64,000 nucleotides of DNA, from contig NZ_CALSBP010000001.1 of assembly GCF_943373825.1 (NCBI RefSeq), positions 930,001 through 994,000 on the forward strand, written 5' to 3'. The position numbers and the translations under genes were made by a program. Below are positions 17,687 through 27,064 of the stretch, one piece after another; within the stretch, counting starts at the first letter, position 1; each line of letters starts with the position of its first letter. The notes under the pieces are model-generated. The model did no database searches, was not told the DNA's origin, and saw only the letters and a list, made by a program, of their open reading frames with translations. This DNA comes from Aquimarina spinulae. Its GTDB lineage: Bacteria; Bacteroidota; Bacteroidia; Flavobacteriales; Flavobacteriaceae.

Positions 17687-18928
17687 TTGGGCATTTTATA
17701 TAACATCTTTATTGCAATATTTAATAGTATACTTCCTATAGTAGGGCTATTAAGTCCTAAACTTAAATTGTTTGCTAATGGAAGGAAAACAGTTTTCGAA
17801 ACTCTTGAGCAGCATTTCCCTTCTCAAGATCGTATTCTTTGGTTTCATTGTGCGTCTTTGGGAGAATATGAGCAAGGTGTTCCTGTAATAGAGGAGTTAA
17901 AGAAAAAATATTCGGATCATAAAGTATTAGTTACTTTTTTTTCCCCTTCTGGTTACGAAGCTAAAAAAAATAGTACACTGGCTGATATTATTGTATATCT
18001 ACCTATGGATACCAATGCAAATGCTATTCGATTTATTCAATTGGTAAAACCCGAACTTGCTGTCTTTGTAAAATATGAGTTTTGGCCTAATTACCTAAAA
18101 GTATTACAAAACAAAAATGTTCCAGCAGTATTTATATCTGTTACATTTAGAGAAGATCAGGCATTTTTTAAATGGTATGGTGGTTTTATGAGAAAAACTT
18201 TACAGACCGTAGATCATTTTTTTGTTCAGGATAAAATATCACAAACATTAATAGAAAAACAAGGTTTTACCAACGTTACATCGAGTGGAGATACACGTTT
18301 TGATCGTGTGTCACACCAAATAGAAATGGATAACCATGTTGATTTTATTTCAGAATTTATTAATGAGCGACTTTGTATAGTAATGGGAAGCTCATGGCCA
18401 GAAGACGAAGATGTTTTTATAGATTATATAAACGAAGCTTCGGATAAGGTTTGTTTTATTATTGCTCCTCACGAAATAAAAGATAATAGCACAAATACAT
18501 TAAAACAAAAGATTAAAAAGAAAACCATTTTATATTCTGAAAAAGAAGGGATAGTGCTGAAAGATCAGCAGGTATTTATAATGAATACTATCGGATACTT
18601 ATCTCGGGTATATAGTTATGCAGATATAGCATATGTTGGCGGAGCTATGGGAACAGGAGGGTTACATAATATTTTAGAACCGGCAACTTTCGGAATCCCT
18701 ATTGTTATCGGTAAAAATTTTGAAAAATTTAGAGAGGCCAAGCAGCTTCAAAAATTGGCTGGGCTATTTTCGGTTTCAAGTGCTGATGAATTTAACCAGG
18801 TACTACATAAACTTGTTGAGGATAAAAAGTTTAGAGAAAAAACAGGAATGATTTCTGGTCACTTTATCAATAGTAATACTGGGGCTACAGCAATGATTAT
18901 GGCATATTTAATTAAGAAAATTAATTAA
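17687..18928 (+). CDS. waaA: 3-deoxy-D-manno-octulosonic acid transferase
   Basis: 413 residues, usual family length. It attaches Kdo to lipid A at the inner face of the cytoplasmic membrane. The start is a TTG: an in-frame stop at 17672-17674 rules out an upstream ATG, and the first residues GILYNIFIAIF match the usual membrane-associated N-terminus. FHCASLGEYEQGVPVIEEL carries the GEYEQ region with the catalytic base Glu. SPSGYE, VKYEFWPNYL and the C-terminal donor site GGAMGTGGLHNILEPATFG are all present. It is divergent from the DegT aminotransferase. Confidence 0.92.
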   Translation: MGILYNIFIAIFNSILPIVGLLSPKLKLFANGRKTVFETLEQHFPSQDRILWFHCASLGEYEQGVPVIEELKKKYSDHKVLVTFFSPSGYEAKKNSTLADIIVYLPMDTNANAIRFIQLVKPELAVFVKYEFWPNYLKVLQNKNVPAVFISVTFREDQAFFKWYGGFMRKTLQTVDHFFVQDKISQTLIEKQGFTNVTSSGDTRFDRVSHQIEMDNHVDFISEFINERLCIVMGSSWPEDEDVFIDYINEASDKVCFIIAPHEIKDNSTNTLKQKIKKKTILYSEKEGIVLKDQQVFIMNTIGYLSRVYSYADIAYVGGAMGTGGLHNILEPATFGIPIVIGKNFEKFREAKQLQKLAGLFSVSSADEFNQVLHKLVEDKKFREKTGMISGHFINSNTGATAMIMAYLIKKIN

Positions 18929-18976
18929 AATAAAAAAGCTGAAAAACAACAAAAAACCGTTGATTTTCACTTTTAA

Positions 18977-19633
18977 TTATACAGTAACGGCCTGATTAAA
19001 ATATCGTCTAAACGGAAGCATTTCTTTATATACAGCAATCACCTTATCCATAAAATCATCTTTCAGTATCTCTTCTTGGTTTAGAGGATGAATAACGGCA
19101 AATGTTCTATGACGTAGTAAATCAATATATTCATGATCAGAAGCGTATCCTTTGGGAGTAGTTTTTAGTTTGTCCTTATCTAAATACATCCCTCCAAAGG
19201 TCTGTTTAAAGCTTTTTTTGTTTAAAATTTTCACCAGTTCTTCACCATTATAGTCAATTGCTTCTCGAATACTGGCAAGCATTTTGTTTTCTGGTCTCCA
19301 GTAACCGCCAGCTAACTCACATTCGTTAATCCCAATTTGGATATAAAAATCACCTTGTTTGGTACGTTGATCCAGTCCTGCTGCAAAATGATCTTTATAA
19401 ACCGGTTTATTTGGGTGAAAAAGTAAATTGTTATTAATACGGTTAATACCTTTTTTACCTGAAGTAGGATAGTAATTTGGATCTATTGCTGCCAATTTCC
19501 CATCCAATTCATCTAGCCATTGTATAAATGAATTACGAATAGTTTGATACTGTTTTCTATTAGCATCCATCCATTCTTTATGATTATTGGCCTGCAAATC
19601 TTGTAAAAACAGAAAGAGTGTATTAAAATCCAT
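18977..19633 (-). CDS. DUF2461 domain protein
   Basis: 218 residues covering one DUF2461 (TIGR02453) domain from end to end: LFLFLQDLQANNHKEWMDAN at the start, RINNNLLFHPNKPVYKDHFA and FYIQIGINECELAGGYWRPE in the middle. The family is widespread and has no established biochemical function. There is no signal peptide, so it is expected in the cytosol. It is 14 bases from the deoxynucleoside kinase upstream and likely shares its transcript. That link is the only clue to its role. Confidence 0.85.
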   Translation of the reverse strand: MDFNTLFLFLQDLQANNHKEWMDANRKQYQTIRNSFIQWLDELDGKLAAIDPNYYPTSGKKGINRINNNLLFHPNKPVYKDHFAAGLDQRTKQGDFYIQIGINECELAGGYWRPENKMLASIREAIDYNGEELVKILNKKSFKQTFGGMYLDKDKLKTTPKGYASDHEYIDLLRHRTFAVIHPLNQEEILKDDFMDKVIAVYKEMLPFRRYFNQAVTV

Positions 19634-19647
19634 CTTGATCCAAAAAA

Positions 19648-20262
19648 TTAAAACAACCCGTTTAACTCAGCATCAATACGATTTATAATATTGCCCAAAT
19701 CCTCTGGGTTATCTACAAAATTGATGTTGTCTACATCTACAATAAGAAGGTTGCCTTTATCATAATCATGCGCCCAGGCTTCATATCGTTCATTAAGCCT
19801 GCTTAAATAATCAATACTAATTGTATTTTCATATTCACGCCCACGTTTATGAATCTGATTTACCAGGTTAGGAATACTACTTCTAAGATAAATTAGTAAA
19901 TCAGGCCCTTCTACTACATTTTCCATAAGGTCAAAAAGTGATCTGTAGTTTTCAAAATCACGATTGGTCATAAGCCCCATTGCATGTAAGTTTGGAGCAA
20001 AAATGTATGCATCCTCATAGATCGTTCTATCCTGGATAATATCTTTTCCGCTTTCACGAATATCTAATATTTGTCTAAAACGGCTATTAAGGAAATAAAT
20101 CTGAAGATTAAAAGACCAACGCTCCATCTTATTGTAAAAATCCTCTAGATAAGGGTTCTCTAATACATCTTCAAAATGAGCTTCCCATTTGTAATGTTTA
20201 GCAAGTAATCGGGTCAATGTAGTTTTTCCGGCTCCGATATTTCCAGCTATTGCTATATGCAT
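19648..20262 (-). CDS. Deoxynucleoside kinase
   Basis: 204 residues. The P-loop GNIGAGKTTLTRLLAK lies near residues 7-22, followed by FEDVLENPYLEDFYNKME, the substrate-side helix LQIYFLNSRFRQ, the DRTIYEDAYIF motif (counterpart of the DRS/ERS arginine) and the lid arginines in HKRGREYE. This is the dNK/dGK type that phosphorylates deoxynucleosides with ATP for nucleotide salvage. Which base it prefers cannot be read off safely. It forms a two-gene unit with the DUF2461 gene. Confidence 0.88.
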   Translation of the reverse strand: MHIAIAGNIGAGKTTLTRLLAKHYKWEAHFEDVLENPYLEDFYNKMERWSFNLQIYFLNSRFRQILDIRESGKDIIQDRTIYEDAYIFAPNLHAMGLMTNRDFENYRSLFDLMENVVEGPDLLIYLRSSIPNLVNQIHKRGREYENTISIDYLSRLNERYEAWAHDYDKGNLLIVDVDNINFVDNPEDLGNIINRIDAELNGLF

Positions 20263-20434
20263 AGTTGATTGTTTTTCTTGAGGGGTTTTGTAAAAATGTG
20301 CGTTAAAGTGTGGGCGTAAATATAGTGGATTTTATGAGTAACATAAAAAGGATAGAAAAGAATTTCTGTAAGATGCATATTTTAAAAACTTAAGTGCTTG
20401 CTTAATCAATATAAGTAACGTACAAAAATTGATT

Positions 20435-21115
20435 TTAGCATACTAGTTTATATCCATATCCTCTTACATTAATAATTTGAATAGATTCGTCTTGTTTTAG
20501 TTTTTTGCGAAGTTTAGTGATAAATACATCCATACTTCTACCACTAAAGAAATCATCATCACCCCAAAGCTTTTTAAGAATCATAGAACGATCCAGTACT
20601 TGATTTTTGTTTTTGATAAGGTGAAACAGCAGGTGGGCTTCTCTATGTGTAAGTTGCGATGTTTCTTCTTTGTAGGTAAGTAATTGCTTAGGGAAATCGA
20701 AAGTATAGGCCCCAATGCTAATAATTTCTGCACTCTGTTGTAAAGTAATGCGATGCAGTAAATTATTGATTCTTACGATCAATTCTTCCATACTAAAAGG
20801 TTTTTTTAGGTAATCATTACCACCAATTGTAAATCCTTCTACCACATCTTGTGTTTGAGACTTAGCTGTAAGAAATATGATAGGAATGGTGCTATCTTCT
20901 TGTCGAATTTCTTTGGCGAGCGTAAAACCATCTTTTTTAGGCATCATAACATCCAGAACAAGGAGTTTGGGCTGTACAGATTTGTATATATCATAGGCTT
21001 CTTCTCCATTTTTGGCCAGGTGTACTTTAAAACTTCTGGTTTCCAGACTCTCTTTAATGATTTGACCTAGAGAAGGTTCATCTTCTGCAAGTAGTATTTC
21101 GATTGTCTCAGCCAT
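20435..21115 (-). CDS. OmpR-family response regulator (RprY-like)
   Basis: 226 residues: an N-terminal receiver with acidic pair EDE, phosphorylated Asp in LLVLDVMMPKKDGF, Thr in FLTAK and Lys in LKKPF; then a winged-helix effector domain with RSMDVFITKLRKKL and NVRGYGYKLV. Its start overlaps the end of the sensor kinase gene by 8 bases, so translation is coupled and the two are partners. The layout matches the RprX/RprY pair of Bacteroidetes. A likely target site is the set of 10-bp phased GTTAAC repeats at 22657-22682, upstream of the GLPGLI and receptor genes. Confidence 0.9.
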   Translation of the reverse strand: MAETIEILLAEDEPSLGQIIKESLETRSFKVHLAKNGEEAYDIYKSVQPKLLVLDVMMPKKDGFTLAKEIRQEDSTIPIIFLTAKSQTQDVVEGFTIGGNDYLKKPFSMEELIVRINNLLHRITLQQSAEIISIGAYTFDFPKQLLTYKEETSQLTHREAHLLFHLIKNKNQVLDRSMILKKLWGDDDFFSGRSMDVFITKLRKKLKQDESIQIINVRGYGYKLVC

Positions 21116-22616
21116 TAGGTAAAGTAATTTTGAAATTGGTTAACCCTTGATCTAATGATAATTGTATGGTTCCTTTATGTTTTTCAATAATGGTTTTGGT
21201 ATAAAAAAGACCGATGCCAAAACCTTTAACGTCGTGTGTATTTCCTTTGGGTACACGATAGAATTTTTCGAATATTTTCTCTTTATGGGCTTTAGTTAAT
21301 CCTGTTCCATTATCTTTAATTTCTATGATGATATGTGGATCTGTATTTATAATACTAATACCCACTGTGTTTCCTCCATATTTAATTGCATTATCAACAA
21401 TATTATTTATGGCATTTTCAAAGTGAAATACATCTATTTTTCTCCAAATATTCTCATGAGAATTGGTAAAGGTTATATTTTTTTCGGGTGAATTTACCTT
21501 ATGCTTTTCTGCAATAGTATGAATCAATTTTATTAAATTCGTTTCTTCCAGATTTAATTGCAATTCATCGCTGTCTAGTGTAGCTGTTTCCAGGATTTTT
21601 TCGACCATGGTATTAAGTTTGTTTAATTGACCCGAAGACATTTCGATATACTTTTTTGTCTTTTTCTGATCGTTTTCCTGGTTGAAATTTTGAATACCTT
21701 CCAGAGCAGCACTTATGGTGGCAATAGGAGTTTTAAATTCGTGTGTGATATTACTTATTAAATCGTTTTTAAGCGCGGCCAGGTGTTTTTGATGATTAAT
21801 GATTTGAAGTAGATACAATAAGCAACCAATTACCGCAGTCATTAATATAAAAGACAAAAGTATACCAAGCAGGTTTTTCTTCAGAATAGCGATTGTGGTA
21901 TTGGTGAAAAAAAGTTTTAGAGAACTATTTGGAGGTAAATACGAAGATTTAGATTGAGTGTATAATTGGTTTTTATCGACTGTTAAAGTATCACATCTAT
22001 TATTGTGTAATTGCTCTAACTGATTGGTATATTTTAAAGTATAATCAGCAGAAACTTTTTTTCGAACGAGTTCAACCTTTAATAAGCTATCTATTTTATT
22101 AAGATTCACTTCATCCTGACTTATAGAAATAACAATTTTAGAAGTCAAGGTTTCAAATGGATTTTTATTAGTAGAAACGGTAATGGAATCATGCTCTGAT
22201 ATATTTAGCATAGTCTTAATAGAGTCAGATATTTGTAAAACCTTTATAAACTGTTTTGTAGAATCAATGTTTTTATTTCTATAGAAGGATATTTCTGAAG
22301 TTCTGATAGAATCTGATAGATCAGATTTACTGAAATGCTTTTTTGTAGAATCAATTTGTTTTAAAATTTTATCTAATTGTTTACTCGAGAAATAGTTTGA
22401 GTTTTTTGGATTGGTTATAAAGCCAAAGGTTTGGTTTTTCGCTAATTCTTCGTAATACTGGTCAACAGCATTGTCTAAACTAATCTGTACTTCATTAACC
22501 AATTGTTGTTTGGAAATCTGATAATTTTTGAAATTCCAGTATATCTGAATCACTAGGGTAACCAGAATAACGGCTGAAATAAAATACAATATGCTCTTAT
22601 AACGATTCTTTTGCAT
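21108..22616 (-). CDS. Membrane sensor histidine kinase (RprX-like)
   Basis: 502 residues. A first transmembrane helix (about residues 9-27) and a second (about 240-262, LLGILLSFILMTAVIG) flank a periplasmic sensor part of about 210 residues. The HisKA box is ISNITHEFKTPIATISAALE with the phosphorylated His, followed by the N box NAINNIVDNAIKYGG, G1 DNGTGL and G2 GFGIGLFYTK. No HAMP domain is evident. It is first in a two-gene unit with the response regulator and is divergent from the GLPGLI protein and outer-membrane receptor genes, which are probably in its regulon. The signal is unknown. Confidence 0.9.
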   Translation of the reverse strand: MQKNRYKSILYFISAVILVTLVIQIYWNFKNYQISKQQLVNEVQISLDNAVDQYYEELAKNQTFGFITNPKNSNYFSSKQLDKILKQIDSTKKHFSKSDLSDSIRTSEISFYRNKNIDSTKQFIKVLQISDSIKTMLNISEHDSITVSTNKNPFETLTSKIVISISQDEVNLNKIDSLLKVELVRKKVSADYTLKYTNQLEQLHNNRCDTLTVDKNQLYTQSKSSYLPPNSSLKLFFTNTTIAILKKNLLGILLSFILMTAVIGCLLYLLQIINHQKHLAALKNDLISNITHEFKTPIATISAALEGIQNFNQENDQKKTKKYIEMSSGQLNKLNTMVEKILETATLDSDELQLNLEETNLIKLIHTIAEKHKVNSPEKNITFTNSHENIWRKIDVFHFENAINNIVDNAIKYGGNTVGISIINTDPHIIIEIKDNGTGLTKAHKEKIFEKFYRVPKGNTHDVKGFGIGLFYTKTIIEKHKGTIQLSLDQGLTNFKITLPNG

Positions 22617-22656
22617 ACTTCAAAAGTAAGGTTCTTATCTTATATAAAACCAATCG

Positions 22657-22682
22657 GTTAACACACGTTAACACTGGTTAAC
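22657..22682. promoter_or_regulatory. Three GTTAAC repeats with 10-bp phase, likely regulator site
   Basis: GTTAAC occurs at 22657, 22667 and 22677, exactly 10 bp apart, and GTTAGG follows at 22690. OmpR-family regulators usually bind direct repeats with about one helical turn spacing. The array lies between the RprXY-like pair and the GLPGLI gene, ending about 35 bp before the predicted start of GLPGLI transcription, which fits an activator position; it may also control the regulator genes. Confidence 0.6.
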
Positions 22683-22704
22683 CTTCTGGTTAGGATTCAG
22701 TTTT

Positions 22705-22712
22705 CATATTTG
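22705..22712 (+). promoter_or_regulatory. Candidate -7 box of the GLPGLI/receptor genes
   Basis: CATATTTG differs by one base from the Bacteroidota consensus TAnnTTTG and lies 28 bases before the GLPGLI start codon. The weak match would fit a promoter that depends on the activator site just upstream. Confidence 0.4.
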
Positions 22713-22739
22713 TAACGTATTAATCAAAAAAATCTAATC

Positions 22740-23564
22740 ATGGTACGAATTATAATATTGATAGCACTATTTATGGTTGAAAGCTTGTTTGCTCAGGATT
22801 TTCAGGGTGTTGTAACATATAAGACCAATAGAAAAGTGGATCTTAATATGGAAGACTCTAAAATGAATGCTGATATGCAAAAACAACTTCAGGAGATGTT
22901 GAAAAAGCAATTTCAAAAAGAGTATGTATTAAATTTTAATACTTCAGAATCGATATATAAAGAAGAAGAAAGTTTAGGAGGGCCACAACCAGCCTCTGGG
23001 GTTCAGATTGTAATTGCAGGATCCGGAGCATCTAATATTTTGTATAAAAACATTAAAGAAAAACGCTTTGCCAGGAAACAAGATATGATGGGTAAGCTAT
23101 TTCTGGTCAAAGATAACCTGGAAAAATTGAATTGGAAGCTCGAAGATGAAACAAAAAAAATAGGGAATTATACATGTTATAAAGCAACGGCAAAACGAAT
23201 GGGGCAGCGCATGCAAAGTATGACAATTAGTGCTGATAGTGAAGAAGAAATGACAGAGCCTGAAGAAGAAGAAATTACAATTACGGCCTGGTATACACCA
23301 GAGATACCAATCTCTAATGGGCCCGGAAGTTATTGGGGGCTTCCTGGTTTGATATTAGAAATCAATAATGGGGATCAAAGTATACTAAGTACTAAATTGG
23401 TATTGAATTCAAAAAAGAAAATTGATATCAAAGAACCGACAAAAGGTAAGGTTGTTACAGAAGAAAAATTTGAAAAAATAATGGAAAAGAAAATGAAAGA
23501 AATGAGAGATAGAATGAATACACGAAGAGGTAGTGGAGATTTCGAAATACGAATCGGAGGATAA
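22740..23564 (+). CDS. GLPGLI family protein
   Basis: 274 residues with a signal peptide (MVRIIILIALFMVESLFAQ). The family-defining motif appears as YWGLPGLILEINNGD near residue 200. The domain starts with FQGVVTYKTNRKVDL, and the middle has NYTCYKATA and ITAWYTPEIPISNGPGSYWG. The C-terminus is strongly charged (many K, E, M and R). The family is confined to Bacteroidota, is exported, and has no proven function; it is often paired with an outer-membrane receptor like the next gene. The pair is divergent from the RprXY-like regulators and has phased repeats in its promoter. Confidence 0.9.
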   Translation: MVRIIILIALFMVESLFAQDFQGVVTYKTNRKVDLNMEDSKMNADMQKQLQEMLKKQFQKEYVLNFNTSESIYKEEESLGGPQPASGVQIVIAGSGASNILYKNIKEKRFARKQDMMGKLFLVKDNLEKLNWKLEDETKKIGNYTCYKATAKRMGQRMQSMTISADSEEEMTEPEEEEITITAWYTPEIPISNGPGSYWGLPGLILEINNGDQSILSTKLVLNSKKKIDIKEPTKGKVVTEEKFEKIMEKKMKEMRDRMNTRRGSGDFEIRIGG

Positions 23565-23599
23565 ATTTATATTCTAACCCAACACAATACTAATTAGAT

Positions 23600-23656
23600 A
23601 ACAGTAACTCTACTCTTCATCAAGAGTTACTGTTTCTATAACTCTGGTTATAGAAA
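23600..23656 (+). other. Two abutting hairpins between GLPGLI and receptor genes
   Basis: AACAGTAACTCT (23600-23611) pairs with AGAGTTACTGTT (23623-23634). TTTCTATAAC (23633-23642) pairs with GTTATAGAAA (23647-23656). The AGAGTTA of the first right arm can also pair with TAACTCT at 23639-23645, so the two folds may compete. It could act as an attenuator or as an RNA processing site that sets the ratio of the two proteins. Confidence 0.5.
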
Positions 23657-23675
23657 TAGATAAAATCATTATAAA

Positions 23676-26420
23676 ATGCATAAAAAATTAGGACTATTGG
23701 TATTCCTTATAGGGATATCCTTGGCATCTACTGCCCAAAAAGTACAAATTACTGGTTTTGTTAAAGATTCATTAGGAGATCCTATTGCAATGGCTAATGT
23801 AATTGCGTATAAGAAGTTGGATAATGCCATGACCAGCTACGGAATTACGAATGATCAGGGTAGGTACAAAATTTCAGTCCCTAATAATGAAACGTATCTG
23901 CTAAAAGTGAGTTTTATCGGTCTTACCGCAGAAACAAAATCAATTACAGTAACTACCAAAGATGTAATTTCAGATTTTGAAATGAAATCCAAAGAAAATA
24001 GCCTGGACGAAGTAGAAATCGTTTATGAGATGCCAGTAGTAGTAAAAGGTGATACTTTGGTGTATAATACCGATTCTTTTGTGAATGGTACAGAAAAGAA
24101 ATTAGGAGATGTGTTAGAAAAACTACCAGGAGTCGAGGTTAATGAAAATGGAGAAATTGAAGTCGAAGGTAAAACTGTTTCTAAGGTAATGGTAGAGGGG
24201 AAAGACTTTTTTGACGGAGATTCTAAACTGGCAACAGAAAATATCCCTGCTGATGCATTGGATAAGGTTGAGGTGTTACGCAATTATGAAGATGTAGGAC
24301 AAATGCGCGGGCTGCGTAATTCGCAAGATCAGATAGCCATTAATATCAAATTAAAAGAAGGCAAAAAGAACTTCTGGTTCGGTGATATAACTGCAGGTTC
24401 TGGAGTAGGAGAGACAGAGCGTTATATCATAAAACCTAAACTGTTTTATTATAGTCCAAAGTACAGTATTAATGTGCTTACAGATATTAATGATATTGGC
24501 GAGGTTCCTTTTACGATGAGGGATTATTTTAATTTCACAGGAGGTTTTAGAAATTTAGGTCGTGGTGGTACATCTTTTAACATTTCTACAGATGATCTTG
24601 CTTTTGCGACATTACAAAATAATAGAGCTAATGAAGTTGATACCAAATTTGGTGCGGCAAACTTTAGTCTTACAGCCAATAAAAAACTGGATCTTAGTGG
24701 ATATGGAATCGCAAGTGATACCAGAGTAGATTTGATCACTAACACACAGAGAGTATATATTGATGATACTACGGATCCTACAGATAACACGGTAGAAGAA
24801 ACTATTGATAACACCTGGCAACGAAGTAAGTTGGGTTTATTAAAATTAAGTGCAAGTTATAGACCTAACAGCAGTTTTAGAATGGATTATGATATCTTTG
24901 GAAAACTTTCCAGGCAAAAGGAAGATGGTGCTTTTCGATCTATAAGATCAACGATTTCTGAAGATATAAATGAGAAACTTGAAAATACTACATTTTCGAT
25001 CCAGCAAAATATGAATGCGTACTATACATTAGGTACAAAGCATATATTTTCATTAGAAGCACAACATCTATTTCAAAATGAAGATCCTTTTTATAATGCA
25101 ATACGATCAGAAATTCCTTTTAGGGGAGTTTTTACACAAATAAATAATCCTTTGCTTCCTGATACAGATACTTTTGATCCATTAGAAGAATCTGAAAACT
25201 ATAGTGTTAATCAACAAAAGGAAGTGAAAACAAATAAACTAGATGCAAAACTGGATTATTATTATGTGTTAAATAAGAAAAGTAACCTCAATTTTACATT
25301 TGGAAGTACATTAAGCAATCAAAATTTTGAATCTAATATTTTTCAGATTTTAGATAATGGAAATCAAAATAACTTTGAAGCTAATAAGTTTAATAACGAT
25401 GTAAAATATAGCTTTAGTGATCTATATGCTGGTTTGCATTATAAGTTTATTAAGGGGATTTTTACATTTAATCCAGGGGTGAGTGTGCATAATTATGGTT
25501 TAAAAGATCAACAGTTAGGAACTGAAATAACCCAGAATGAATGGCAGGTGTTACCAGATCTTTTTGTTTTAGCTCAATTAAGGCAAAGTGAAAGCTTACG
25601 ATTTAATTATTCGATAACAGCAGAATATACAGATGTTAACCGTTTGGCAGCTGGTTATGTGTTTAATAATTATAATTCATTATTTCAGGGAAACCGAAAT
25701 CTGGAAAATTCATTATATGATAATTATTCATTAAACTATTTCAATTTTAATATGTTTAATTACACTAATATTTTTGCTCAGATATCGTATAGCAATCGGC
25801 GTAATCCTATTAAGAATACTAGTGTGATTACGGGAATAAATAGAGTAGATACACCTATTAATTCTAATATGGAAGATCAAATACTTTCTGCCAACGGAAA
25901 TTTTGCTCGCACGTTTGGAAAAATAAAAGGAAACCTGAGAGCAAATATAAGTTGGTCGAGTTTTAATAATATCGTAAATACGCTCCCAAGTGAAAGCGTA
26001 AGTTTTACACAAGTGTATAGTACAGAGTGGTCAACCAATTTTAAAAAAGGACCTAATTTTGATTTAGGATATAGTCTTACGGTTAATGATTATGATAATA
26101 ATGGAGCCAAAAATACATTTTATACCAGTCAACCATTTGCGAGATTAGATTGGTCTTTTGCCAAAGGGTTTTTGATAAAATCGTCTTATAGGTATTATGA
26201 TTATCGCAATACAAAAACGACTCTAAATGAATATAGTTTTTGGGATGCAGATCTGTTTTATCAAAAGCCAAATAGTAAATGGGAGTATAAACTGTCGGTA
26301 ACCAATATTCTTGATACCAAAAGTATCAATCAAGACAATTTTAATGAATTATATAACAGTACATCGAGTTATGTGATCCAACCTCGTTACTGGATTTTAA
26401 GTATAAAATATAATCTGTAA
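23676..26420 (+). CDS. Outer-membrane beta-barrel receptor (TonB-dependent type)
   Basis: 914 residues. A signal peptide (MHKKLGLLVFLIGISLASTA) is followed by a carboxypeptidase-regulatory-like domain (about 22-105, KVQITGFVKDSLGDPIAMAN). Next comes a plug-like region with LGDVLEKLPGVEVNENGEIE and VEGKDFFDGDSKLATENIP, then a long beta-barrel rich in aromatic strands. The ending SSYVIQPRYWILSIKYNL has the terminal aromatic pattern of outer-membrane barrels. It is of the variant type that lacks a clear TonB box. The substrate is unknown. It pairs with the GLPGLI gene 111 bases upstream. A degraded copy of its tail occurs at 28802-28888. Confidence 0.88.
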   Translation: MHKKLGLLVFLIGISLASTAQKVQITGFVKDSLGDPIAMANVIAYKKLDNAMTSYGITNDQGRYKISVPNNETYLLKVSFIGLTAETKSITVTTKDVISDFEMKSKENSLDEVEIVYEMPVVVKGDTLVYNTDSFVNGTEKKLGDVLEKLPGVEVNENGEIEVEGKTVSKVMVEGKDFFDGDSKLATENIPADALDKVEVLRNYEDVGQMRGLRNSQDQIAINIKLKEGKKNFWFGDITAGSGVGETERYIIKPKLFYYSPKYSINVLTDINDIGEVPFTMRDYFNFTGGFRNLGRGGTSFNISTDDLAFATLQNNRANEVDTKFGAANFSLTANKKLDLSGYGIASDTRVDLITNTQRVYIDDTTDPTDNTVEETIDNTWQRSKLGLLKLSASYRPNSSFRMDYDIFGKLSRQKEDGAFRSIRSTISEDINEKLENTTFSIQQNMNAYYTLGTKHIFSLEAQHLFQNEDPFYNAIRSEIPFRGVFTQINNPLLPDTDTFDPLEESENYSVNQQKEVKTNKLDAKLDYYYVLNKKSNLNFTFGSTLSNQNFESNIFQILDNGNQNNFEANKFNNDVKYSFSDLYAGLHYKFIKGIFTFNPGVSVHNYGLKDQQLGTEITQNEWQVLPDLFVLAQLRQSESLRFNYSITAEYTDVNRLAAGYVFNNYNSLFQGNRNLENSLYDNYSLNYFNFNMFNYTNIFAQISYSNRRNPIKNTSVITGINRVDTPINSNMEDQILSANGNFARTFGKIKGNLRANISWSSFNNIVNTLPSESVSFTQVYSTEWSTNFKKGPNFDLGYSLTVNDYDNNGAKNTFYTSQPFARLDWSFAKGFLIKSSYRYYDYRNTKTTLNEYSFWDADLFYQKPNSKWEYKLSVTNILDTKSINQDNFNELYNSTSSYVIQPRYWILSIKYNL

Positions 26421-26470
26421 TTATAGTATAGATGATTACGACCAATTAGAGGTAATCTAAAAAAAACGTA

Positions 26471-26989
26471 ATGGCAACATATAAAGTATTGGGGTTTTTA
26501 TTTTTGATAGTGATGATATCTTGTAATCAAAGTCAAAAAAACACGTCTAAAGATGTACAAACGAATTCACAACAAGAGATGGAAGTTACCAAGGCACAAG
26601 GCATAATCACAAAAATAAGCTCTAAAAACTTTGAAGATACATACAATACATTAGTCGAGATCATTACCAATAATCCTAACCTGAAGATTATAGCGCAATT
26701 AGACCATAAAGCTAATGCTGCATCTGTAGATCTAGAATTGAACCCCACACGAGTAATCATGTTTGGTAATCCTAAATTAGGAACTCCTTTAATGCAGAAT
26801 TCTCAAATTACAGGATTAGATCTTCCTCAAAAGATTCTAATATGGCAAGATGATAATGGTGTTGTTAATGTTTCATACAATGATCCCGAATTTTTAAAAC
26901 TTCGTCATGAGATTACAGGTAAAGAGGATGTCTTAACAATCATTTCCAAAGCTTTGGATAATCTTTCGAAAGGAGCAACAGGAATATAA
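26471..26989 (+). CDS. DUF302 domain lipoprotein
   Basis: 172 residues. The N-terminus ends in VMISCNQSQ, an SPII lipobox. The DUF302 domain spans about residues 45-150, with NTLVEIITNNPNLKIIAQLD, PTRVIMFGNPKLGTPLMQ and LPQKILIWQDDNG, the three conserved segments of this family. DUF302 has a known fold but no agreed biochemical role. It is probably anchored in the envelope. It follows the receptor gene by 50 bases and may be part of the same transcript. Confidence 0.85.
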   Translation: MATYKVLGFLFLIVMISCNQSQKNTSKDVQTNSQQEMEVTKAQGIITKISSKNFEDTYNTLVEIITNNPNLKIIAQLDHKANAASVDLELNPTRVIMFGNPKLGTPLMQNSQITGLDLPQKILIWQDDNGVVNVSYNDPEFLKLRHEITGKEDVLTIISKALDNLSKGATGI

Positions 26990-27030
26990 TAACCTACAAT
27001 ACTTGAGTTAGCCCAACATTCAATACAAAT

Positions 27031-27064
27031 GTCTCCAGGATATATACTATTTATTTCTGGAGGC
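27031..27064. terminator. Terminator between convergent genes
   Basis: GTCTCCAG (27031-27038) pairs with CTGGAGGC (27057-27064) with one wobble, followed on the plus side by a TTTTTT run after TAA. It separates the DUF302 gene from the convergent small membrane protein gene. Confidence 0.45.
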
